NCBI GenBank assembly: GCA_016795545.1
Contig: JAEUGX010000022.1
Location: forward strand, 1-60,297
Direction of reading: 5' to 3'
DNA from: Opitutaceae bacterium
Lineage (GTDB): Bacteria > Verrucomicrobiota > Verrucomicrobiia > Opitutales > Opitutaceae
DNA length: 60,297 bases
Position numbers and translations under genes: made by a program. The notes under the pieces are model-generated. The model made no database searches. It saw only the letters and a program-made list of their open reading frames with translations, and had not been told where the DNA came from. Shown piece after piece: positions 27,149 through 35,041 of this stretch; position 1 is the stretch's first letter; each line of letters opens with the position of its first letter.

Positions 27149-28363
27149 ATGAATGCCCAGGTTTCCGCCACCATCGACATCGACACCAACCGCCGCCTGT
27201 TGAACCGCTACCGGTACGTGGCGCACGAGGCCATGCACCTCTTCGCGGGTTGGATGCCGCGGGCGGCGCGGTTCGAGCTCAAGTGCGAGATCGGCCGGAC
27301 CATCTGGGAGAATTCGCTGCACGTGAACGCGCTCTACCTGCGCCTGCGCGAGATCCAGTCGCCCGCCTTCCAGAAGCCGTCGGACCAGGCGATGGTCGTG
27401 CTCATGGACGAGATGCTGCACGCGCCGGACGAGTACGCGCTGGCGCTGGCCTATTACCGGGTGGTGACGCCCAGCCTCATCGAGGCGCTGGAGAACCACG
27501 AGACGGCGACCTTTCCGAACAGCGACCTGCCGAGCGTCTATGCGATCAAGCACATGCTGCTCGACCTGCGGGCGCAGCGGGAGCGGATCGAGCCGATCCT
27601 CCAGCAGGCCGAGGGCGCGGGCAAGATCACGGCCGCGGCCCGGCAGTGGGAGGAGTACATCCGCGGCCTGCTGGCGGCGGCCGGCGGAGTGAGCGGCCTG
27701 AAGCCCCGCACGAAGGCCCCGGCGGCCCCGGCGGTGCGGGTGCCGTTCAAGGCTCCGCGCGAAGCCGCCCGCGACGAGCGCTTCACCAACCTCGGCGCCG
27801 ATTTCGTGGCGATGCCGCCGGAGGAGGAGCACGCCCGCCACACCGAGGAGGAGTTCGAGCGCTACTCCACGGAGATCCTCGCGGCCGAGACGGTGGCGGT
27901 GGTGATGTACCAGGTCGAAGGCATGCCGTGGGAATTCGAGTTCGATTCCGCCCGCCACCTTTACGACGAGGTGCGCCACGCGCTGATGGGCTATGAGTGG
28001 ATGCGGCAGCACGGCATGGATCCGTTCCAGTCGCCGCAGTACCTGCAGGTCTTTCGCTGGCGCTGCCAGTTCCCGCCGGTGATGCAGTACTGCATGCTGA
28101 CCATGGGCAACGAGGTCCACGCCTTCCCGTACCGCCATCGCCGCGTCGAGGCCCACCAGAAGCAGGGCGACCAGCTGAGCGAGCAGTTTGTCCGCTACGA
28201 CATCGCCGACGAGACGCAGCACGTGCGCTTCGGCAAGCGCTGGCTGCCGGACCTGATCAAGCATATCGGCGAGACCCGGCCGCTCGAGAAGTACATCGAG
28301 GACGCGCTGGTGGTCTGGGAAACCCAGTACCGTTCGGGCAAGCTGCCGGTCAACGTCGAATAA
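27149..28363 (+). CDS. Ferritin-like (DUF455-type) protein
   Basis: 404 residues from ATG 27149; the frame is open 78 bases further up but the added residues are poor. The C-terminal half has the ferritin-like pattern ETVAVVMYQVEGMPWEFEF, YDEVRHALMGYEWM, then GNEVHAFPY and YDIADETQHVRFGKRWLP: Glu/His pairs spaced as in di-iron four-helix bundles. The N-terminal half has a parallel helical layout (YVAHEAMHLF, DEMLHAPDEYALALAYYRVV) and may be a second, metal-poor bundle. I therefore read it as a DUF455-like protein of unknown reaction. A divergent AraC gene lies upstream. Confidence 0.72.
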   Translation: MNAQVSATIDIDTNRRLLNRYRYVAHEAMHLFAGWMPRAARFELKCEIGRTIWENSLHVNALYLRLREIQSPAFQKPSDQAMVVLMDEMLHAPDEYALALAYYRVVTPSLIEALENHETATFPNSDLPSVYAIKHMLLDLRAQRERIEPILQQAEGAGKITAAARQWEEYIRGLLAAAGGVSGLKPRTKAPAAPAVRVPFKAPREAARDERFTNLGADFVAMPPEEEHARHTEEEFERYSTEILAAETVAVVMYQVEGMPWEFEFDSARHLYDEVRHALMGYEWMRQHGMDPFQSPQYLQVFRWRCQFPPVMQYCMLTMGNEVHAFPYRHRRVEAHQKQGDQLSEQFVRYDIADETQHVRFGKRWLPDLIKHIGETRPLEKYIEDALVVWETQYRSGKLPVNVE

Positions 28364-28435
28364 AGCCGGGACGGCATCCCGCGCGCGCGGCGGTCGTCAG
28401 CGTCGGACGGGCCGCCGGAGTGCCGGCTCCGCATC

Positions 28436-28990
28436 TCATTCGAGCCACCGCTTGAGCACCTGCCGCAGCTGGGCGCGGGCGCGGTAGAGGCGGGTTTCGA
28501 CGGCCTTGGGCGTGACCCCGGCGATGGCGGCGATCTCGGCGTGGGACTTGTCCTCGTACTCGAAAAGCAGCACCGCCTCGCGGAGATCCGCGGGCAGGCC
28601 GGCGATCGCGGCGCGGACGGCGGCGGCGCGCTCCTGGTCGGCGAGCGCTGATTTCGGCGTCGCCTCGCCCCCGGCCTCGGGCACCAGCGCCAGCGCAACC
28701 GTCGGCCGGCGCTTCCGGCGTCGGTCGTGGTCCCGCGCGAGGTTGAGCGCGATCTGGAACATCCAGGTGGAGAAGGTCGCGCCGGGACGGAAGCGTCCGC
28801 AATGACGGTAGACCCGCACGAACGTCTCCTGCGCCAGGTCCGCGGCGTCGGCCTCGTTCTGGGTCCAGCGGTAGAGAAAACCCCGCAGCGGCCGCTCCCA
28901 GCGCGCCATCAGCCGGTCCAACGCCCGGCGCTCGCCGCCTTGCAGCGCAAGGAGGTCGGAGCCGTCGGGGTCCGGTGCGGCAGGCGTCAT
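28436..28990 (-). CDS. ECF RNA polymerase sigma factor (CnrH-like position)
   Basis: 184 residues from ATG 28990, which overlaps the stop of the sensor gene by four bases. Sigma region 2 reads DADLAQETFVRVYRHCGRFRPGATFSTWMFQIALN with an upstream DRLMARWERPLRGFLYRW helix; region 4 reads LPADLREAVLLFEYEDKSHAEIAAIAGVTPKAVETRLYRARAQLRQ. Both are typical ECF. It is third in a tightly overlapping cluster: a 97-residue anti-sigma-like membrane protein, a 139-residue periplasmic sensor, then this sigma. That order and those sizes match CnrYXH of Cupriavidus (95, 148 and 191 residues, from memory). Confidence 0.9.
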   Translation of the reverse strand: MTPAAPDPDGSDLLALQGGERRALDRLMARWERPLRGFLYRWTQNEADAADLAQETFVRVYRHCGRFRPGATFSTWMFQIALNLARDHDRRRKRRPTVALALVPEAGGEATPKSALADQERAAAVRAAIAGLPADLREAVLLFEYEDKSHAEIAAIAGVTPKAVETRLYRARAQLRQVLKRWLE

Positions 28991-29406
28991 TTCAGCCCCA
29001 GCGGGCCGGCATGTTGGTGGCGCGAAACCTTGGGCTCGACCAGCGCCAGGAAGCGGCGCCCCTGCTCGGGAGCCATCTGGGCCGCGATCCCGCGCAGGTG
29101 GCCGAGCGTGGCTTCGTTGCAGATGCGTTCGAGCCGGGCGATCTCCGCGCGCAGCGCGGGGTCGGACGGAGCCGCGGCCAGGCGCGTGCGGGTTTCCTGG
29201 ATCAGCCGGCAGTGTTCGGCGCAAACCGGCTGGTAATCGGCCTGGAGCCGGCTGATCGCGGCCGCCTGGTCGTCGGTCAGCGCAAACTCGCGCCGCAGCC
29301 ACGCCGCCTGGTCCTCGTCCCGCGGCGCCGCAAAATGGCGGGTCAGGGCGTAAGATCCGGCCGCCACGACGGCGGCCAGCGCGACCAGCAGGACATAGCG
29401 TCTCAT
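28987..29406 (-). CDS. Periplasmic metal-sensor-like protein (CnrX/CpxP-type helical)
   Basis: 139 residues from ATG 29406. One N-terminal membrane anchor (VLLVALAAVVAAGSYAL) leaves a helical periplasmic domain. It begins LRREFALTDDQAAAISRLQADYQPVCAEHC, the LTxxQ pattern of the Metal_resist/CpxP superfamily. Possible metal ligands are Cys62, His65, Cys66, Cys96, His103 and a C-terminal HQH; these differ from the His/Glu/Met set of CnrX. A part in sensing metal or thiol stress is inferred. Both neighbours overlap it by four bases. Confidence 0.75.
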   Translation of the reverse strand: MRRYVLLVALAAVVAAGSYALTRHFAAPRDEDQAAWLRREFALTDDQAAAISRLQADYQPVCAEHCRLIQETRTRLAAAPSDPALRAEIARLERICNEATLGHLRGIAAQMAPEQGRRFLALVEPKVSRHQHAGPLGLK

Positions 29407-29696
29407 GGCGACGGATGATGATGCCCCGTCATCTGCAGCGGGTCGACCCCGCGCACGTACGCCGCCGCCATGCGGTCGGCATGGTCCTGCCGTGATTCGC
29501 GCAAGCCGGTGCCCGCTCCCGCCAGCACCGCGATGCCGGCGGCGAGAGGCAGGGCCCAGCGGAAGAAAGCCTTCTCCGGCCCGGCTTGCCCGCGCGCCTC
29601 GACGCGGGTCCACACTTCCGCGGCAAAGTCGGGCCGAGCCGCCGGCTCATGCCGCCACGAGGACAGCAAACGGGACAGGGAATCGGGTTCTTTCAT
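29403..29696 (-). CDS. Small single-pass membrane protein, candidate anti-sigma factor (CnrY-like position)
   Basis: 97 residues from ATG 29696. The first about 45 residues are cytoplasmic, one membrane helix follows (FFRWALPLAAGIAVLAGAGTG, about 47-66), then a short periplasmic tail ending TGHHHPSP. It has no zinc-binding anti-sigma motif. First in the operon, it overlaps the sensor gene by four bases. In CnrYXH the first, similar-sized protein holds the sigma factor at the membrane; that role is inferred here from position, topology and size. The His-rich tail is notable. Confidence 0.65.
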   Translation of the reverse strand: MKEPDSLSRLLSSWRHEPAARPDFAAEVWTRVEARGQAGPEKAFFRWALPLAAGIAVLAGAGTGLRESRQDHADRMAAAYVRGVDPLQMTGHHHPSP

Positions 29697-29925
29697 GCCG
29701 GTAGATACGCTGGGTCCGGGGCAAACCCTCGGGATATTTCGCGGAATCGACCCCCGATTGGAAGCCGCAAGCTCGCGCCGACGCAAGCCCCGCCGACCGC
29801 GGCAAACCGCGATTCCAAACTCGGTTCTGAAAACAGAATACTACTTTCAGCCTATTAGCGCAGATGCCCTTTAAGGTTGAGGGTTTGGATGGGCAGCGCC
29901 TATAAACCGGCAAAAAACATCCCCT

Positions 29926-32052
29926 ATGCAAAACGACTCTCGAGTATTGCGTCAGGCGTTGCGCCTGGTTTGTCCCCTTGCCCTGCTGGTGACAGGTTGT
30001 GCGGCGGCGGCCGCTCCGTCCACGCTGGCTGAATTCCAGGCCAGGGCGGCGCAGGCGAATGCGGCGCTGGAGCTGCCGGTGTATCCGGTGACTCCGGATG
30101 CGGTCCGGGCCCAGGCCGACGAAGCCATCAAGGCTGCGGAGGCGGGTCTCGCCGCGATGGCGGCCCAGGATCCGGCGAAGCTGACCTTCGCCAACACCTT
30201 CGCGGCCTACGATGCGATCAACGCCCGGGTGAGCAACGTCTTCCAGCAGACGGGCACGATCGCGGAATCCAGCATCGAGCCGGCCATGCGCGACGCGGCC
30301 AACGAAACGCAGGTCAAGCTCCAGCAGTGGAGCGTGGGGCTGGACTACCGCGAGGACATCTACCGGGTGCTCAAGGCGGTGGCCGACCAGAAGCGGAAGC
30401 TGGCCGCCGACGAGCAGCGGCTGGTGGACGAGCTGATGCTCAACTACAAGCGCGCGGGGCTGGCCTTGCCGGCGGCCGAGCGCGCCGAGGTGGAGCAGCG
30501 GCGCAAGACGCTGGCCGGGCTGGAGACCGACTTCGCCGTCAACATCAACGCCGCGCGCTCCCCGCTGGACTTCACGGCCGAGGAGCTGGCCGGAGTGCCG
30601 CAGAGCTTTCTCGAAAGCCCCGGCGTGCGCCAGGAGGACGGCCGCTACCGCGTGATGCCGAACATCACGTGGCATGCGCTCACCCTCGCGGAGAACGCGG
30701 ACCGGGCCGAGACGCGCCGCCGGGTCGCCGTCGCGCGCACCCAGCTGGCGCGGGAGACGAACATTCCCGTGTTGACGAAGCTGGTGGCGCTGCGCGCCGA
30801 CATCGCGCGCCGGCTGGGCTATGCGACCTGGGCCGACTACCAGCTCGAGACCCGGATGGCCAAGAACGGCGCCGCGGCGGTCAAATTCGAGGAGGACCTG
30901 GTGGCCGGGCTCCAGCCGAAGTACGCGGAGGAGGTCGAGACGCTGCGCCGCCTGAAAGCCGCGCAGGTCGGCCAGCCGGACGCCCGGCTCGAGTCGTGGG
31001 ATGTCAGCTACTACATGAACCGGCTGAAGAAGGAGCGCTTCGCCGTCGATACCGAGGCCCTGCGCGTGTATTTCCCGTACCAGGCGACGCTCGACGGCAT
31101 GTTCGCCATCTACCAGCGGATCTTCGGACTGCGGTTCACCGAGGTCGCCCCGCCGTACGTGTGGGCGCCCGGCATCCAGCTCTACGTCGTCGCGGACGCC
31201 GCCACCGGCGTGCCGATGGGGGCGTTCTACCTCGACATGTTCCCGCGCGAGGGGAAGTTCAACCACTTCGCCTGCTTCCCGCAGAAGTCCGGCAGCGTGC
31301 TGGCCGACGGCCGCTATGACCTGCCGGTGGCCGCGCTGCTGTGCAATTTCCCGGCCCCGACTGCGGAGCGCCCGTCGCTGCTCAAGCACAGCGACGTCGA
31401 GACGCTCTTCCACGAGTTCGGCCACGTCATGCACGCGATGCTCGGCCGCTCGCGCTTCGTCGCGCAGACGGCGTTCGCCGTGCCGCGCGACTTCGTCGAG
31501 GCGCCCTCGCAGATGCTGGAGAGCTGGGTCTGGGACAAGGCGGTGCTCGACACCTTCGCCGCCGACTACCGTGATCCGGCCAAGAAGATCCCCGCCGACA
31601 CGATCGCCGCGCTGGTCGCCGCCCGCCAGGCTACGGAGGGCTACCTGACCCGCCGCCAGCTCTCGCTCGGCCTCATCGACCTGGCCCTCCACCATGTCTC
31701 CGCGGCCGAGGCCGCCGGCCTGGATGTCGTCGCCGTGAGCAACGCGGTGACCGCGCGCGTGACCATCGCGCCGCCGCCGGACACGGCGTTCGTGGCGTAC
31801 TTCGGGCACCTCGCGGGCTATGATGCCGGCTATTACGGCTACCAGTGGGCCAAGGTGCTGGCCATCGACATGGCCAGCGTCTTCCAGGCCGCCCCGGGCG
31901 GATTCCTCGACGAGCAGGTCGGCCGCCGGCTGCGCGACCAGATCTACGCGGTCGCGCACACGCGCGACGTCGGCGAGTCCGTCGAGAAGTTCCTCGGCCG
32001 GCCGCGCTCGCAGGAGCCGTACCTCAAATACCTGGGCATCAAGCCGCATTGA
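29926..32052 (+). CDS. M3-family metallopeptidase, lipoprotein (oligopeptidase)
   Basis: 708 residues. A lipobox (LLVTGC, Cys25) predicts a lipoprotein. The zinc motif is HEFGHVMH at His496-Glu497-His500, with the third ligand Glu expected in the following FVEAPSQMLESWVWD helix. GAFYLDMFPREGKFNHFA and PSLLKHSDVETLFHEFGHV are M3 signatures. M3 enzymes cleave short peptides; most are cytosolic, whereas this one should sit in the envelope. It is followed after 91 bases by a paralog with strong similarity along its length. Confidence 0.95.
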   Translation: MQNDSRVLRQALRLVCPLALLVTGCAAAAAPSTLAEFQARAAQANAALELPVYPVTPDAVRAQADEAIKAAEAGLAAMAAQDPAKLTFANTFAAYDAINARVSNVFQQTGTIAESSIEPAMRDAANETQVKLQQWSVGLDYREDIYRVLKAVADQKRKLAADEQRLVDELMLNYKRAGLALPAAERAEVEQRRKTLAGLETDFAVNINAARSPLDFTAEELAGVPQSFLESPGVRQEDGRYRVMPNITWHALTLAENADRAETRRRVAVARTQLARETNIPVLTKLVALRADIARRLGYATWADYQLETRMAKNGAAAVKFEEDLVAGLQPKYAEEVETLRRLKAAQVGQPDARLESWDVSYYMNRLKKERFAVDTEALRVYFPYQATLDGMFAIYQRIFGLRFTEVAPPYVWAPGIQLYVVADAATGVPMGAFYLDMFPREGKFNHFACFPQKSGSVLADGRYDLPVAALLCNFPAPTAERPSLLKHSDVETLFHEFGHVMHAMLGRSRFVAQTAFAVPRDFVEAPSQMLESWVWDKAVLDTFAADYRDPAKKIPADTIAALVAARQATEGYLTRRQLSLGLIDLALHHVSAAEAAGLDVVAVSNAVTARVTIAPPPDTAFVAYFGHLAGYDAGYYGYQWAKVLAIDMASVFQAAPGGFLDEQVGRRLRDQIYAVAHTRDVGESVEKFLGRPRSQEPYLKYLGIKPH

Positions 32053-32143
32053 CCCGGCGTTGCCTGCCGGCGGGGCGCGGGCCCGGCCGGCCCCCGTTTC
32101 CCGGCGGCCGGTCCGGCGCGCCATCCTCCAACCCCGCATCCCC

Positions 32144-34252
32144 ATGAGCCCCCTCCGCACCCTGCTTGGCGTAGCCGCATTCGTTTCCTGGCTGCCGTCC
32201 GCCCCGGCGGCGGTCGCGGCCGACCTGGCCGGATTCCAGGCGCAGGCCGCCGGCGCCGGCCTGGTGCTGGCGCTGCCCGACTATCCCCGCACCCCCGAGC
32301 AGATGCGCGAACGCACGGAGGCCGTGCTCGCGGAAGCCGACGCCGCGCTGGCGGCGCTCGCGGCGCGCGACGGCGCGAAGGGGGCGTTCGCCGACACCTT
32401 CGCCGAGTACGACGCCGTCGTCAGCCGGGTCACGACCTGGCTGAACCAGGTCGGCCTGCTGACGGAGGCGCATCCGGACGCCGCCGTGCGGGACGCCGGC
32501 CGGGCGGCCGAGGCCCGGCTGGAAGGCTGGGGCATCGCGCTCGAGTACCGCGATGACCTTCGTCGCGTGCTGCAGGCCTACGCCGACACCCGGCCGGCGC
32601 TCGACGCGACGCAGCAGCGGCTGGTCGAGCACACCCTGCGCGACTACCGCCGCGCCGGCCTCACGCTGCCGCCCGCCGAGCGGTCGCGCGTCGAGCAGCT
32701 GCGCAAGCAGCACGCCGAGCTGGTCCAGCAGTTCTCGCTGAACATCAACCAGGCGCGGGCCCCGCTGGATTTCACGGCCGAGGAGCTGGCGGGCGTGCCG
32801 GCGACATTCCGGGAGAGCCCCGGAGTGCGGCAGCCCGACGGGCGCTACCGCGTGCTGGCCAACGTCACGTGGCAGATGTCGGCGGTCATGGAGTCGGCCG
32901 ACGACCCGGAGACACGCCGGCGGTTGCTCGTGGCCCGCCAGCGGCTGGCCAGGGAAAAGAACGTCCCGGTCCTGGCCAAGCTGGTGGTCCTGCGCGCGGA
33001 GATCGCGCGGCGGCTGGGCTACGCGACGTGGGCCGACTACCGGACCGAGACGCGCATGGCCGGGTCCGCCGCCGCGGCCCTGAAGTTCGAGGAGGACCTG
33101 GTGGCCGGGCTCCAGCCGAAGTTCGACGCGGAGCTGGAAACGCTGCGGCTCATGAAGGCGGAGCACACTGGGCAGCCCGCGGCCCGGATCGAGCCCTGGG
33201 ACGTGGCCTACTACACGAACCGGCTGCTGCAGCAGCGGTACGCCGTCGATACCGAGTCGCTGCGCGTATATTTCCCCTACCAAGCGGTGCTGGAGGGCAT
33301 GCTGGCGGTGTACGAGCGGATCTTCGGGCTGAAGTACACGCGGGTCGAGCCGCCGTACGCGTGGGCGCCGGGGGTCATGCTCTACGTCATGGCGGACGCC
33401 GCCACCGGCGCGCCGATGGGGGCCTTCTACCTCGACATGTTCCCGCGCGAGGGAAAATACAACCACTTCGCCCACTTTCGGCAGAACACGGGCCGGGTCC
33501 TGTCCGGCGGGCGTTACGAGCTGCCGGTGTCGGTGCTGCTCTGCAACTTCCCGCCGCCCAGCCCCGACCGTCCCTCCCTGCTCAAGCACGCCGAGGTCGA
33601 GACCCTCTTCCACGAGTTCGGCCACGTCATGCACAACCTGCTGGGCCGCGCCCGCTACCAGAGCCAGACCTACTCGGGCGTGCCGCGCGACTTCGTCGAG
33701 GCGCCGTCGCAGATGCTCGAGAACTGGGTTTGGGACCAGGCGGTGCTCGACACCTTCGCCGCCGACTACCGCGATCCGTCCCGCCGGATTCCGGCCGAGA
33801 CCATCGCCGCGATGGTCCGGGCCCGCGAGGCCGTCGAGGGTTACGCCACGCGCCGGCAGCTGAGCCTGGGCCTGATGGATCTCGCCCTGCACACCCTGTC
33901 CGCCGACGAGGCCTGGACCGCCGATGTCGTCGCCCTCACCAATGCGGTGGGCGCTCGCGTGGCGATCGCGCCGCCGGAGGACACGGCCTTCGTCGCTTAT
34001 TTCGGGCACCTGGCGGAGTACGATGCCGGTTACTACGGCTATCAGTGGGCGAAGGTGCTGGCCCTCGACATGGCGAGCATCTTCCGGGCGGCGCCGGGCG
34101 GGTTCCTCGATGCGCAGGTCGGCCGTCGCTTGCGCGACGAGATCTACGCGGTGGGCAACACCCGCGACGTCGGCGTGTCCGTCGAGAAATTCCTCGGCCG
34201 CCCCCGCTCGCAGGACGCGTATCTCGAGTACGTGGGCGTGAAGAAACCGTGA
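32144..34252 (+). CDS. M3-family metallopeptidase, secreted paralog
   Basis: 702 residues from ATG 32144. The signal peptide (GVAAFVSWLPSAPAAVAA) lacks a lipobox Cys, unlike the upstream paralog, so this copy should be soluble in the periplasm or outside. HEFGHVMH is at His490-Glu491-His494; FVEAPSQMLENWVWD follows. The two proteins share long identical stretches (for example around the DFTAEELAGVP segment), indicating tandem duplication. The frame is open further upstream but that part is antisense-like and overlaps the first peptidase. Confidence 0.95.
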   Translation: MSPLRTLLGVAAFVSWLPSAPAAVAADLAGFQAQAAGAGLVLALPDYPRTPEQMRERTEAVLAEADAALAALAARDGAKGAFADTFAEYDAVVSRVTTWLNQVGLLTEAHPDAAVRDAGRAAEARLEGWGIALEYRDDLRRVLQAYADTRPALDATQQRLVEHTLRDYRRAGLTLPPAERSRVEQLRKQHAELVQQFSLNINQARAPLDFTAEELAGVPATFRESPGVRQPDGRYRVLANVTWQMSAVMESADDPETRRRLLVARQRLAREKNVPVLAKLVVLRAEIARRLGYATWADYRTETRMAGSAAAALKFEEDLVAGLQPKFDAELETLRLMKAEHTGQPAARIEPWDVAYYTNRLLQQRYAVDTESLRVYFPYQAVLEGMLAVYERIFGLKYTRVEPPYAWAPGVMLYVMADAATGAPMGAFYLDMFPREGKYNHFAHFRQNTGRVLSGGRYELPVSVLLCNFPPPSPDRPSLLKHAEVETLFHEFGHVMHNLLGRARYQSQTYSGVPRDFVEAPSQMLENWVWDQAVLDTFAADYRDPSRRIPAETIAAMVRAREAVEGYATRRQLSLGLMDLALHTLSADEAWTADVVALTNAVGARVAIAPPEDTAFVAYFGHLAEYDAGYYGYQWAKVLALDMASIFRAAPGGFLDAQVGRRLRDEIYAVGNTRDVGVSVEKFLGRPRSQDAYLEYVGVKKP

Positions 34253-34256
34253 TGCC

Positions 34257-34274
34257 CCGGCCGGATTCGGCCGG
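34257..34274 (+). terminator. Hairpin after the M3 peptidase pair
   Basis: CCGGCCG (34257-34263), loop GATT, CGGCCGG (34268-34274) starts six bases after the stop codon. No T run follows, so termination is inferred from position and stem strength only. The next 290 bases to the small gene hold no supported gene. Confidence 0.4.
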
Positions 34275-34563
34275 CATTCCCCCAACCGTGCGCATCCCCG
34301 CCTGATTCCGCCGCGGGCCTCCGCGAATCCCACCAGTCGCGCCAAGGGGGAAGTGACGGGATCTTAGGCCGGCCGTTGCCCTCACCACTCAGGTGAACCC
34401 TTATTCCCTCGGCTCTGCGGCCATGGGTTGGCTCGCACGTTCAGGCGCGGAGGGGCGGGTGATCCGCGTTGAGTTTCCTCGGGCAGGGCTGGCGACCGGT
34501 CCGGCCCGAAATACCGCCGAACCAAAAGTACCGGCGGTGGTCGATTCAGGGAAGAGCATCGCT

Positions 34564-35013
34564 TTGAACGCAATTCATCACAGTGACCGGCCGGTCGACG
34601 TCGAGGAACGGCGCGGGGTAGCCCGCTTGATCCGGCGTGTTTGCCTCCTGCGCGAGCAGGGAGAGGTTGCGGACGCGGAGAAGCTGCAGGCCGGCGAACT
34701 GGCCCGGGCGATCCGTGACCACCGGCTCCAGCACGGCCCCGACAGCCTGCCGGAGAGCGAGTTGCGGGAGCTGTATGTCGTCGAGGCGCGCCGCGCCGCG
34801 GACGCCCTTGCGCTGGCGGAGCTGCTGATCCCGCAGCTCACCCGCCAGCCGACGGCGGCCCGGACCCGGAGCGAAGCGGTCGCCATCCCCGTCCCGATGC
34901 CTCCCGCCGTGCGCATGCCGGAAGCCGGCGTGCCCGCCATTCCCGACCTGCTCGACGCCATGCTGGCGGCCGAGCGCAAGGCGCGCCGGCCGATGCCGGC
35001 GTCCGCGCACTGA
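34564..35013 (+). CDS. Small helical protein of unknown function, upstream of MamK-like actin
   Basis: 149 residues from TTG 34564, preceded at about ten bases by AGGGAAGAG, the best Shine-Dalgarno-like site nearby. In-frame GTG 34393 and ATG 34423 exist, but the extra sequence has weaker protein character. The body is charged and helical (VARLIRRVCLLREQG, AEKLQAGELARAIRDHR, SELRELYVVEARRAADALALAELL) and is followed by a Pro-rich linker and a short C-terminal helix (LLDAMLAAERKARR). No membrane segment is seen. It ends 28 bases before the actin gene, so the two are probably one transcript, and it may be a partner or adaptor of the filament. I do not recognise a family. Confidence 0.6.
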   Translation: MNAIHHSDRPVDVEERRGVARLIRRVCLLREQGEVADAEKLQAGELARAIRDHRLQHGPDSLPESELRELYVVEARRAADALALAELLIPQLTRQPTAARTRSEAVAIPVPMPPAVRMPEAGVPAIPDLLDAMLAAERKARRPMPASAH

Positions 35014-35041
35014 TCCGCACCCTCCCAGATCCGTCCCAATC

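Noticed and set aside
34275..34563. Search for a riboswitch (c-di-GMP or similar) before the MamK-like gene pair
   Set aside because: GC-rich hairpins occur, but no conserved riboswitch core could be recognised by eye.
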